From NCBI RefSeq assembly GCF_014042355.1, contig NZ_JACEZU010000006.1:248001-312000 (forward strand): a DNA stretch of 64,000 nucleotides, given 5' to 3'. Below, in pieces: positions 8,916-21,700 of this stretch. The position numbers and the translations under genes were made by a program. The notes under the pieces were generated by a model that saw only the letters and a program-made list of their open reading frames with translations, was not told the origin of the DNA and did no database searches. The stretch comes from Rugamonas apoptosis. GTDB taxonomy: Bacteria; Pseudomonadota; Gammaproteobacteria; Burkholderiales; Burkholderiaceae_D. Every line of letters begins with the position of its first letter. The stretch's first letter is position 1.

Positions 8916-9797
8916 TTACTTCACGAGGAGACTACCTCGATTAAATTTACAGGTCGCCATTGATTCCGGAATAGGTCGCCGGCATTCTTCTTTTAGCATT
9001 ATTTTTTCTTGATCGACAAGTGGAGTAATAGGCTCTAGCGTGACGGATTTTACAATATCCTGAAACACAGCCCGTTTCTTGTTAAACTCGTCTGACTGCG
9101 ATTGCTCCCCCCCCTTCACCCATGCTTTCATTTCCATTGCCATCAAATAGGGCGTATCCGGAATTTTCAACACCCACAACTCCACAGTGAATACGCCGTT
9201 TTTATTTCGAGGCGAATCCCATCTCCTATTTACAGACCAGTTCAATCCATTTATCGTTAGCTGCTCAGAATTCTCGAACCATTTATCAGTTCCTTTCAGT
9301 GGATTCGCTTTTACAATCTTTAGAGTAGCACCCACCTTCTCTGAGAGAAAAGCATCCTCGCAATAGTTATCAAAACGCTCAAATTTTCCATTCTTATAAA
9401 TTCCGACAGTATAAAAATCTGAGCCATTGTCTATATCCCCGCCTATAAGAAACATCACTTCTTTTCGATTTTTATTAAGCGTTGTTGGCTGCACCACTGT
9501 ACCATGCCATTGCCAAAGTGGACCTTCACTTTCTTCTGACAACGACTGCAAGCCAGCGATTCCTTTCAATTGATTACTTTCAAAATTACATCCATGCAAC
9601 TCAGAAAGATTTGGTTCATGATCGAACCATGAAAAACCAATGCGCCAACGTTCCAAAAAGCGAAATTTATATTGATATATCGTATTTGAATTCCTTGGCA
9701 TGCTCGGAACGCCATTAACGTAAAGTATATTACTTGGCAAATCATGGCAAGCAGGAAGATAGAGCAAAACTATTACGATAAATATTATATTTCTCAT
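8916..9797 (-). CDS. Putative immunity lipoprotein of the lipase-type exoprotein
   Basis: A 293-residue protein with a lipoprotein signal: MRNIIFIVIVLLYLPACHD, with the lipobox LPAC. It is therefore predicted to be exported and anchored in the envelope, facing the periplasm. No known domain is recognised; the rest is a mixed, Trp- and Asn-rich sequence (for example GPLWQWHGTVV, VFTVELWVLKIPD). The start ATG overlaps the exoprotein stop as ATGA, so the two are translationally coupled. Its DNA is strikingly AT-rich, like the last ~900 bases of the exoprotein gene and unlike everything around. Position, coupling and base composition point to an immunity protein acquired together with the toxin end. 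Its envelope location suits a toxin attacking membranes from outside the cytoplasm. Function is inferred only from this context. Confidence 0.6.
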   Translation of the reverse strand: MRNIIFIVIVLLYLPACHDLPSNILYVNGVPSMPRNSNTIYQYKFRFLERWRIGFSWFDHEPNLSELHGCNFESNQLKGIAGLQSLSEESEGPLWQWHGTVVQPTTLNKNRKEVMFLIGGDIDNGSDFYTVGIYKNGKFERFDNYCEDAFLSEKVGATLKIVKANPLKGTDKWFENSEQLTINGLNWSVNRRWDSPRNKNGVFTVELWVLKIPDTPYLMAMEMKAWVKGGEQSQSDEFNKKRAVFQDIVKSVTLEPITPLVDQEKIMLKEECRRPIPESMATCKFNRGSLLVK

Positions 9798-12700
9798 TTT
9801 CCACTCAAGCTAACATTCTTCTGCAGCACGTTGTTGATATATCTAATTACATTGGAATTATTCTGATTAGTTGGTAATTGACCAAACGGAAGCGGGTCTG
9901 CAATTGTCACACACCCATTTGCACCACTTCCGTAACAGCTATGCGCACTATTGCTATTATTATAAACATTCCCGAACTCAATGACAGAATCAATCAATTT
10001 ACCAGGTCCAAATATTCCATTCAATCCAGCAAGCACTGGCACTGGGTCGTTGGCCATATAAGTATATGATACCTTCATTGTTTTAGAATCGGTTTTCGCA
10101 TTATTGATGCTTGCAGCAGATTCAAAGTAGCTATTTGCCAACACACCGCCGCCAACACCAACGGCAATTAGTTTTTCATTTACAAATCCTTGGTCATGCA
10201 GAATATCAAATGAATTAACCTGCACGATAGTTCCTCGGCTATGTCCAAGAGCGACCATTTTATCCTGCCCCTTGTCTTTTATAATATTTGCATAATTAAC
10301 ATCAGCGTTTGTATAACCAAATACCGGGGCGAGCAACTTCTCATAGCCAGCCACCAATATATCGCTAAACGAAGATGCCGGTTTTTCAATATGCATCAAA
10401 AGAATAGAGTCAGGTTTTTCAGAATTAGAGTTGACAGGCACGTTCTGGTAAGCCAATTGCCCAGCGCGGCCTAACTCATTCAGAATACCATTGACCGCGA
10501 TGACGCCGGCATTTTTAATGGCAGTCTTCTCATCGCCCTTTTCGACTTTTGTAATTGTCACCTTACTTGGATCGGATACGCACTCCTCTCGTGAAACTGT
10601 ACAGGTTACGGTATACAGTATGTTGTCCTTCTTGAACATCACCTCATGCGCTTGATCGGTGTATGCCGTGGCTTCCTTAAACAAGGCATTCTTCGCGTCC
10701 TGCACAGTTTTTGCCTCCAAAGCCAAGGTATTGTAATCCTGCTGTTGCACCGTGTTATTGGCCGTTTGCGTCTCACGACTGAGCGCCGTGATCGTCGCCT
10801 GCTGATCATGACCAGTCAATGCCAGCTGCTTTTGGCCATCCGTAATGGTGATCACGCCATTGCTGATCGCGCTGCGTGTCGTTCCTGCCGAGCTGTTTGA
10901 TTCCGAGCCATTGTTCATAGCATTGCCCAGCAGCGCCTTGCCGGCTTCGTATTTGCTGTCCCACGGATTAGCCCCGCCACCATAATTTGCAAGCTCGGTC
11001 TTGTATGGTTTGGTTTCAGCAGCAGTTCCATCCGCGACTTTTTTACTGGAGTCCGCATCACCCGTGCCACTGGTAGCTTTGTCGCTCCCCTCTTTCTTCC
11101 CGCTGGTGCCCCCAAAACTCACACCCCCGCTCACCCCAGCCGAGCTCGCCTCCGCGAATGATTGATTCTGGATATCGCTCTGCGTCAACGTGCTTGTGAT
11201 CAGAACATTTTTGTCGATCCCATCCTTCGTACTGCTGATCACGGCGCCCTTCAAGTCCGTGTTGCCGCCCACCTTGAGCTGGAAACCGCCATCGCCGGCC
11301 TGGATGCCGCTTTGCTCCTGCACGCTGGCGTAGTCGCTGTGGATCTTGCTCTGGTTGACGCTGCCGCTGATGCTGGCTCCCACGCCCACCGAGCCGCTCA
11401 CGCTGAGGCTCTGGTTCTTGCTGTCGAACTTGGCCGTGTCCTGCAGGCTTTCCAGGTTCAGGTTGCCGCCCACGTTGGCCACCACTTGCTGGCCGCTGGC
11501 CACGGCGCCCTTGAGGTTGGTGTCGCCGCCGCTGACGATGTCGAGCTTTTGGCCCGCCGTCACATGGCTGTTCAGTTGCGTGGTGCCTTCGCCATCCTCC
11601 TTGCCCCGGCCCGCGCTCAGGCTGGCCGTGAAGCCGAACGAGGTGCCTTTGGTGCCGATGGTCGCGCCCACCCCAGCCGCCGCGCTCATGCTCTTGCTTT
11701 CGCTGTGCTGGCTTTCCGTGTCTTGCGCCGCCAGCAGGTTGACGGCGTTGTCGGCCTTCAGCTTGACGTCGCCCTTGGCGCTCAGGTCGCTGCCGAGCAC
11801 GGTAATATTGCTATCCTTGCCGCCGCCCGTGGCGCTGATGGTCAGATCGCCGCCGGCCGTGAGCGCGCTGCCGCTATTGCTCACACTGGCCGTCGTTTGC
11901 GTCTGCTGCGATTCGGAGTGGCCCGCCGTCAGGCTCACGCTCACGCTCACGCCGTTCTTGGCGAGGTCCGACGCCGCGTTCTTGGCCGCCATGCCCGCCA
12001 TGGCCGCCGTGGCCGCCGCCAGTGCCTGCACCCGCGCATTCTTGGTGTTGCCGATCGCCTTGCTGGCGCCGTCCAGCGCCTGCAACGCGGACACCACCGA
12101 ACTACTCACGGCTAAGGTGAAACCGTCCTGCACTTGCGTCAGCGTGAACTTGCCCTTGCTGGCGTCTTGACCGGGGTCGATCACGACGTTCTTGCCGCTC
12201 AGGTTCATATCCTGCGTGGCGGCCAGGTCGCTGCCGCTCACGTGCAAGCCCTCGCCGGCCGTCACCGTCAGGTTGCCATCGGTGGCGCCCACCGTGCTGC
12301 GCGCCTGGCCGCTTTGCGTGGTGGCGTCCTGGGCGCGGTCGGTGGTGGTGGTGCGGGTGCCGTAGCTGATGCCGAAGCCGCCGCCGCTCAGGAAACCATG
12401 CTCCTGCTCGCTGTGGTAGGCCGTCGTACTCAGCGTTTCCGTGGCCGCCGTGATGCGCACGTCGTTGCCGGCCGTGAGCGCCGTGCCATGGTCGCCCACC
12501 ACGGTCGAACCTTGCACCGCCAGGTCGTGTCCGGCGCCCAGCGCCACCGTGGCGCCGCCCAGGCTGCTGCCCACGGCGCTGCTGCTGTCGCGCGTGTCGC
12601 GCGTGGTCACCAGCGTTTTCTTCAGGAAGCCCGTGTCCATGTGCTGGGTCGCCACGTCGGTCTTCTGCGTGGCCACGCCGGCCGTGATGTCGAGGTTGTT

Positions 12701-15700
12701 GCCGGCTTGCGCGCTCAGGGCGCCGCCGGCCTGCAGGTCGGCCGCGCGCAGCTTGATGTCGGCGCCGGCCTTGAGGGCGATGGCGCCCGTGGCCTGGATC
12801 TGGCTGCCCACCTCGGTCGAGGCGCTGTCGTGGCGGAAGTTGTTGGCGTCCCAGATCAGGTTGTTGGCGCTGGCTGTCGTCACCGTGCCCAGCGCGATGT
12901 CGCGCCCGGCCGCGAGGGCTGTGGCGCCATCCTGGCCGCCGTTGCCGAGCTGGGCCGCCTGCAGCTTGAGGTCGCGCCCGGCCTTGGCCACCAGCGTGCC
13001 GCCGCCGGTGGCGCCGTCGCCCGTCACGTACAGCGCGGCCACGCGGTCGATGGTGATGCGGCTGAAGCTGTTGCCGCCCACGGCGCTGGCCGCGCTTTGG
13101 GTGGTGGTTTCGATATTGATGTCGCGCCCGGCCTTGGCCACCAGCGCGCTGTTGGCGGCGATGGTGCCGCCGATGTCGTTCAAGTCCGTCCTGGCTGCCA
13201 CCGCCACAGCGTCGCCGTGGATGCGTCCGCCCAGGTTCTGCACATTGTCGGCCGTCAGCTTGACCACCTCGCGCCCGGCGATGGTGCCGCTGTTGAGCAG
13301 GTCGCCCGTGGAGTGCACGTCCACGTCCTTGCCCGACAACAGCGCGCCGCCGCCATCGAGGTCGCCCGGCTTGACCCGCACATACACTTGCGGCGCCAGC
13401 ACTTTCTGCACCGAGCCGTCGGCCAGCGTCACGTCCTGTTCCACCAGCCACACGATGTCGCTGCTCAGGGCCGCCATCTGGGCCGGCGTCAAGGCCACGC
13501 CGGGACGCAGGTTCCACTGCTTGGCGTAGGCCACGCCGGCATCCATCAGGGCCTTGTATTGCGCGTCGTCGCTGGTGTAGTCGCCCAGGAAACGGCGGCC
13601 CGTCAGCTGCGCCACCTGGTCGCGCACCAGCCCTTGTTCATAGAAGCCGTCGCCGAGGCGTTTTTGCGTCACGTCCGGCGCCACTTGCACGGATGCCAGC
13701 ATGTAGTCCGAGCTGCGCCAATTATCATGGCCGGCGAAGCGCTGGTCGGTCTCGACCAGGTAGTGGGACGTGGACGACGGATTGACGCGGTAAAGGCTGG
13801 CGCTGGGGAGGCGCGTGGCCGGCGTGCCCGCGCGCACCACTTGCGCGCCGCCGGTCGCGTGCGCGCCCTGGCCCTGTTCGATGCGTCCCACATGCGCCGC
13901 GTCGGGGCCACTGGCTCCGGTGGCGGATTGGACCACACCAGCGGCGCCTGTGGGCCCCGTATGCACAGCGGCGCCAACGGCCAGGCCCACGTGATCGGGA
14001 CCCTGGGCCACAACGGCGGTGGCGGCGTGCGTACCGCTGGCCACGCCCACACTGCCGGCCTGGCCCGCTTGGCCGGCGCGCGCCGTACCATCAAGTCCGG
14101 CGGCGCCGGCGGCGGCTTCCGCATGCCGCGCGGCGACACCGGCGCCGGCATAGCGCACGTCCACGGCCGCGCCGGCGGCGGGCGCATCGGACGTCGCGCT
14201 GGCCGCCGCCTGGGCGCCGGTGGCGGCCGCGACGCTGGCCGCCTGGCCCGCGTTGCCGGTGCGTTGGCTGCCGTTCAAGCCGCCCGCGCCGGCGGCACCC
14301 GCCGCTTGCTGCCCGCCGGCCGCGTCCACGCCATCCACGCTGGCGCCCGCCATGACGATGGCCGCCTGCCTGATCGTCGCGCCGGCCCGGCCGGCCGCGC
14401 TGGTGGCGCCAGTGACGCTGACGGCCGCCGCGCCCCCCGGCGCAGCCGCTATCTGGTCGGGTGCGACGTTGCCTTCATGCCGTTCCGCGCTCACCGTGAT
14501 CGTTTCAATCGTGTCTGGCGGCGCATAGGCCGTGCTGGCGCTACCCGTGTCGTCGGTGCCGCTTTTGTGGATGCGCCAGTAATGGGTGGCAGTGCCGCTG
14601 TCGCTGGTGATGCGCTGGCCCTGTGTGGCGTCGTTGGTCAGGTTACCCGCAATGGCCAGCGCACCGCCGGCCAGGATGTGGCTGTTGCTGTTGAACACGG
14701 TGCCGGCCGCGATGGACAGGTTGCCGCCGGCCACGATGCGGCCCGGGTCCGAACTGGCGACGACGGAGCTGCGAGTGCTGCGGGTATAGTCGTACTGCGT
14801 GAAGTCGTCATAGTCGCCCCACCAGTCGCCATAGCCGGCCGTGGTCCACAGGTGCAGCGACTCGTCGATATAGGTGTACACCCCGGGTGTGCCGGCCAGA
14901 TAGCGCGGCGACGGATAGCTGATGCCCTTGCTGCTGTTGCCCTGATATTCCGTCACGGCCGTCACGCTGGCGGTGTCCATGCTCAGCGTGAAATGATTGT
15001 TCAGGTTGTTGACCTGGCTGGCCGCCAGGCTCATGCCGCCCAACGCTTCGATACTGGCGCTGGCGTTGTTGACCACGCTGGCCTGGCCACTGGCGATGCC
15101 GCCCGCGCCGAGCGCGCCACCGATGGCCAGGTCGCCACCGCTGAAGATGAGCGCATGCTCGATGTTGTTGATCGTCTGGGCGCCGATGTCGAGCCGGCCC
15201 CGGGCGGCGATGGTGGCGGCGACGCCGCCTTCGACGTTGTTGTTGAGGGTGCCCGCGCCTATGCTCAGATGGTCGCCATAGATGCGCCCCGTACCCAGGT
15301 TGTTGAGCGTGCCCGCATCCACTTCCGTGGTGCCGCCGTCGATCACGCCATGGTTGTTCAACACGCCGGTCGCGCTGACCCGCGTGGTGGCGGCGTGGAT
15401 GTCGCCGCTAGCCGTGTTCTCGATATTGGCCGCCGTGATGGCCAGCGTGCCGCCGGCGCGCAAGGTACCCGCGTTTTGCAAGTCGCCGCCCAGCACGAGG
15501 GTGGCGTTGCCGTTGGTGGTCAGCTCGCCACCCGCGCCCTGGCTGTAGCCGCCGCTCAGGTCCAGCGTCAGGTCGGCCAGCGACAGCAGGCGGCCGTCGA
15601 ACGTTATGCTGGCCGCGCGGATGCCCGTCAACTGGGTGGCGATCAGGGTGCCGCCCGTGTTGGTGACGGTCAGCGCCCGGCTGGCGCCGGCGTCGGCCAG

Positions 15701-18700
15701 GTTCAGTTTGCCGCCTGCGCTCATCAGGCCGCCGCTGTTGTCGACGCTGGCGCCACTGGTGACGGTCACATCCTGGTCGGCCCGGATGGCGCCGCCCACG
15801 TTGTTCATGACGCCCGCCTTCAGGCTGACGTTCTTCGCCTCTATCCCCTGGTTGGCGCCTTGCGTGTCGCGGTTGTCGATCTGCGCCGCGCTCAGGTTCA
15901 TGGCGCCGTTTGAACGGATCAGGCTGTGGCGGTTGTCGATGGTGCCCGCGCCGGCCTGCAGCGTCAGGTCGCCCTCGGTCTGGATTTTCCCGCCCTGGTT
16001 GTCCAGGCCGGTAATGGCGAAGTTGACGCTGGACTTGCCTACAAGTTGCCCGGCCAGCGTGTTGCTGATGCGGCCGGTGCTGCCGGTGACGGCGCCGCCG
16101 GCGCCGAACCAGCCGCCCGCGTTGTTCCAGTCGCCCACATGCAGGGTGGCCGCGCCGCCACTGACGATGCCGCCCACGCTGCCGGCATGCTGCGTCCCAT
16201 AGGCCGCCGCGTTGGTGTTGGTCAGCGCCGCGCTGCCCGTATCGAGCGCCAGCGTGGTGGCGGCCTGCAGCAGCCCGCCGTCATTGTTCAACGCGCCGCC
16301 ATGCACATCCAGTGCCTGGCTGGCGGCGACCGTACCAAGCCGGTTGTTGATCGCCTGGCCATGGCTGTCGATGACGACGTTGACGCCGACGATGGCGCCG
16401 GCGGCCCCGGAACCGGACGCTTGCGTGTTGCTCAAGCCGCCGTTGCGCAGCGCGATGTCAGCCTCCGCCTGGATCACGCCGCCATCGTTGACGGTGGCGC
16501 CGGAGGTGCTCACGTTCACATTGCCGTGCACGGAAGCGAGCTTGCCTGCCGTGTTGTCCAGCACATTGGCCGTCAGCGTCGCATCGCCGTTCGCGGCCAG
16601 CAAGCCCGATCCATTGTGGATGCCCTGCGCGGCGGCGACACTCAGCGTGCCGCCGGCGCTGACCTCGCCGTGCTGGTTGGCGATGTCGCCGCCGTTCAGC
16701 GCGAGGTCGCCGGCGGATGCGATGCGGCCACCGGCACTGTTGTCGAGCGTGCCCGAAGCGCTCACGGCCAGGGTGCCCGCACTGGCCCCCTGCACCACGC
16801 CGCCGCGATTGTCGAGCGCGCCCGTGGCGACTGTCGTGTCGCCATTGCTGGCGATCACGCCGCCCCGGTTGTCCAGCGTGCCGCTGGCGGCGATGCTGGC
16901 ATGCGCGGCGCCCAGCTGGGTCAAGCTGCCCTGGCGGTTATCGAGATTGCCCGCCGCGATCGTGAGCTGCTGGGCCACGGTGCTGGCGTTGGTGTGGTCG
17001 ATATTGCCGGCCGTGATGGCCAGGGTGCCGTTGCCCGTGATCTGGCCGCGCGCATCGCTGACGTTGGCCGCGTTGATGGCCAGCGTGCCGCCGCCCGCGT
17101 GTTCTATCCTGCCGTCCGTGTTGATCAGCGTGCCCGCGCCCAGGGTCAGGTTGCCGCTGTTGACAGCGATGCGGCCCTGGCTATTGTTCAGCGTACCACC
17201 GGGCGCACGCAGCACGATGGCGGTGTCGCCGCCGCCCGTCTGCAGGATCGTGCCTTGCGTGTTGTCCAGCCCGGCCACTTGCGCCACCAGCTGTCCGGCG
17301 CTCAGCGTGCCGTGGCCGTTGGCCAGGGTCTGGCTGGCCGTGATAGCCAGCGTGCCGGCCGCCGTCACCACCGCGTTGCTGGTGCTGACGTTGCCGCCAT
17401 TGGCCGTCAACGCGATCTGGGCGGCACTGGTCTGGCTGCCGCTTACGTCCACCGTCGCACCCGCCAACACGGCTTGGCCGGCGGCCAGGTTCTGGCCATG
17501 GGAGATCATGGCTTGCGTGGTGGTGACGCGCAGGTCGCCCGCCGGGGCCAGGCTGCCGTCCGCCTTCACCCCCGCGCCCAGCAGACCGGCCGCGCTGCTG
17601 TCCACACTGTTGGCGCTGAGCGTTGTATTGCCCTGGGCCGCGATCACGCCGCTGTTGACGAGCGCGCCGGCCACGGTCAGATTCTGGTTGCCGGCCGCGT
17701 ACAGGCTGCCGCTGTTGACGACGCTGGCGGCCACCGTGTCGAGCTGGCCGCCGGCGTAGATGACGCCGGCCGTGTTGTTCAGATTCGCCACGTGCAGCGC
17801 GGCGTTACCGGCCACGGCTTGCAGGCTGCCATGGCTGTTGTCCACGCTGCCGCCTTGCAACGTCAGGTTGGCTCCGGCGGCGACCAGGCCGCCTGCGTTG
17901 TTGAGCGCCGTGCCGGCGGTGACGCTGGCGTTGCCGACGGCGACGATGTGGCCTGCACTGTTGTTCAGCGACACCGCACCCAGCGCCAGGTCGCCATTGC
18001 TGTCGACCTGGCCGCCACGGTTGTCCAGCGCGCCGCTGGCCACAATGCTGCCCTGCCCGTTGCCGAGCTGGGCGAACTGGCCGCCCCGGTTGTCCACATT
18101 GGCCGCCGTGATCGCGATGCGCTGGGCGGTGGTGCTGGCGTCGCGGTGGTCGATGTCGCCGGCCGTGATGCGCAGTGCGCCGTTGCCGACGATCTGGCCG
18201 CGCTGGTCCTGCAGCGTGCCGGCCGTCATGGCCAGGGTGCCGGCGCCGGCATGCTCTATCCTGCCATCCTGATTGATCAGCGTGCCCGCGCCCACGGTCA
18301 CGTTGGCGCCGTTGAAGGCGATGCGGCCAGCCGTGTTGTCCAGGGTGCCGGCCGGTGCGCTCAGGTTGAGCGTGGTGTCGCCACCACCGCTCTGGGCGAT
18401 GACGCCGTGGCCGTTGTTCAGGTTGGCCACGTTGAGCGCTAGTTGCCCCGCGACCAGGCTGCCTTGCGTGTTGTCCAGCGTCTGGGTGGCGGCGGCCGCT
18501 GCCGTCATGCTCAGCGTACCGGCCGTGCCGATCCTGGCCTGGGCGGTGCGCACGTCGCCGCCGCTGGCCGTGATGGCGATGTTGGCCGCGCCCGTCTGGC
18601 TGCCGGCCAGATCGACCGCGGCGCCACTCAGTTGCGCGTCGCCGGCCGCCACGTTGTTGCCGTTCGCCTGCATGGCATGGGTCGCCGTCACCGTCAGCTT

Positions 18701-21700
18701 GCCACTTTGTGCCAGGCTGCCGTCGGCATGGATGCCCGCGCCCAACCAGCTGCCGGCGCTGCTTTGCACGCTGTCGGCCGCGATCGTCAGGTTGCCCAGC
18801 GCGGCGGTCGATCCCGTGTTGATGACGGCGCCGCCCGCCTGTATGGTCTGGTCGCGGCCCGCGTACAGCACGCTGTCGTTGCGCACCTCGCCCGTGATAC
18901 GCAGCGTCAAATCCGTGCCCGCGCTGACCGTGCCCTGGCTGTTGAGCAGGCTGGCCGCGTTCACCGCCATGGCGCCGTCGCCGGCCTGCAGCAGGCCCCG
19001 CGTATTGTCGAGCGCCTGGACGTCCGCGTTCAAGGCATGGGCGGCGCCCAGGGTGCCGTCGCTATTGTTCAACGCCCCCAGGCTGGTCACGCCGGCCGAG
19101 GCGGCCGACGTGATGCGGCCATGACTGTTGTCCAGCGTGCCGGCCCGCGCCTGCAGTACGCCATTGGCGGCGATTTCGCCGCTGGCGTTGTCGAGTTGCC
19201 CCGTCACTCCCAGCGTCATGCCGCCCGCGCCGCTTTGCAGCAGGTGGCCACCATGGTTGCTCAGGCTGTTGGTCTGCACGCTCAAGTCGCCGGCCAGCGT
19301 GGTGGCGCCGTCGTGCATGAAGTCGCCGGCCTGGATGCGCAAGCCGCCGTTGCCGGTGATCTGGCCGCGCTCGTCGTCCAGCGCGCCGCTGGTGGTGATG
19401 GCCAGCGTGCCGCCGCCCGCATGGTCTATCTTGCCGTCCGTGTTGACCAGCGTGCCGGCGGCCAGGGTCAGATTACCGCTGTTGACGGCGATGCGGCCGC
19501 GGGTATTGTCGAGCACACCATCGCTGGCGGTCAGTATGATGGTGGTGTCGCCGCTGCCCGTCTGCAGGATCGTGCCTTGCGTGTTGTCCAGCCCGGCCAC
19601 CTGCGCCACCAGTTGTCCGGCGCTCAGCATGCCGTGGCCGTTGGCCAGGGTCTGGCTGGCCGTGATGGCCAGCGTGCCGGCCGCCGTCACCACCGCGTTG
19701 CTGGTGCTGACGTTGCCGCCATTGGCCGTCAACGCGATCTGGGCGGCACTGGTCTGGCTGCCGCTTACGTCCACCGTCGCACCCGCCAACACGGCCTGGC
19801 CGGCGGCCAGGTTCTGGCCATGGGAGATCGTGGCTTGCGTGGTGGTGACGCGCAGGTCGCCCGCCGGGGCCAGGCTGCCGTCCGCCTTCACCCCCGCGCC
19901 CAGCAGACTGGCCGCGCTGCTGTCCACACTGTTGGCGCTGAGCGTTGTATTGCCCTGAGCCGCGATCACGCCGCTGTTGACGAGCGCGCCGGCCACGGTC
20001 AGATTCTGGTTGCCGGCCGCGTACAGGCTGCCGCTGTTGACGACGCTGGCGGCCACCGTGTCGAGCTGGCCGCCGGCGTAGATGACGCCGGCCGTGTTGT
20101 TCAGATTCGCCACATGCAGCGCGGCGTCGCCGGTCACGGCCCGCAAGGTACCCGCCGTGTTGTCCACGTCGCCGCTGTGCAGCGTCAGCTGGGTACCGGC
20201 CAGGATGGCGCCGCCGGCATTGTCCACGCCGCTCGCCACGATGGTGGCGGCGCCGGCAGTGGCGATGCGGCCCTGGTTGTTGCGCAGCTGGTCGGTGTGG
20301 ATGGCGGTGTCGCCGTTGCTGTCGAATTTGCCGCCGCCGTTATCCAGCGTGCCGCCGACCGTGATGGCGCCTTGGCCGCCGCCGAGCTGGGCGATCTGGC
20401 CGGCCCGGTTGTCGAGGTTGTCGGCCGCGATGACGACACGCTGCGCGCTGGTGCTGGCGTCGCGGTGGTCGATGTCGCCGGCCGTGATCCGCAAGTCGCC
20501 ATTGCTGGTGATCTGGCCATGCTGGTCGCCCAGGGTGGCGGCATGGAGCGCGAACGTGCCGGCGCCCGCATGCTCGATCTTGCCGGACGTGTTGAGCAGC
20601 GCGCCCGCGTCCAGGGTCAGGTTGCCGCTGTTAACGGCGATGCGGCCAGCCGTATTGTCCAGCGTTCCGCCGGGCGCGCTCAGCCTGATCGCCGTGTCGC
20701 CAGCGCCGCTTTGGACGATGGCGCCGTGATTGTTGTTCAGATTGGCCACGTTGAGCGCCAATTGTCCCGCGCTCAGGCTGCCTTGCGTGTTGTCCAGCAC
20801 TTGCGTGGGCAATGCGGCCGTCACGCTCAGTGTGCCGGTCGCGCTGACGTTGGCGCTGACGGTGCGCACACTGCCGCCGCTGGCCGAGATGGTGAGATTG
20901 GCGGCGCTGGTCTGGCTGCCGCTCAAGTCCACCGACGTCCCGCCCAACAGCGCGTCGCCGCCGGCGATGTTGTTGCCGTTCATCAGCAAGGCGTGGACCG
21001 ACGTCACCGTCAGCCTGCCGTTCCCCACCAGGCTGCCGTTGGCGCGCACGCCCGCGCCCAGCAGGCTGCCGGTACTGCTTTGCACGCTGTCCGCCGTGAT
21101 GGTCGTATTGCCTTGCGCGGCGGCCGCGCCGGTGTTGATGAAGCTGCCGCCGATCTGCAAGGTCTGGTCGCGGCCCGCGTACAGCAAGCCGTCGTTGTTC
21201 ACATCACCCGTGGCATGGGCCAGCAAATCCGTGCCCGCGCTGACCGTGCCATGGCTGTTGAGCAAGTTTGCCACCTGCAGCGACACCGCGCCGCTGGCGG
21301 CCTGTATCTTGCCGCCGGAATTATCGAGTCCCTGAGCGGCGACGTTCAGCCCGTACGCGCCGGCCAGGACACCGCCGCTGTTGTTGAGCGCTCCATGGCT
21401 GGTCACATCGGCCGCGGCGGCCGACGTGATGCCGCCATCGCCGTTGTCCAGCGAGCCGGCCTGCACATGCAGCGTGCCGTTGGCGGCGACGTCGCCGCCG
21501 GCGTTATCGAAGCGCCCCGCGACACTCACCGACATGCCGCCATCGCCGATTTGCAACAAGTGGCCGTACCGGTTTCTCAGACTGTTGGCCTGCACGGACA
21601 GATTGCGGGCACTGGTGCTGGCGCCATCATGGTTGAAGTCGCCCGCGTCGATGCCCAGCGCGCCATTGCTCCTGATCTGGCCGCGGGCATCGACCAGGTT

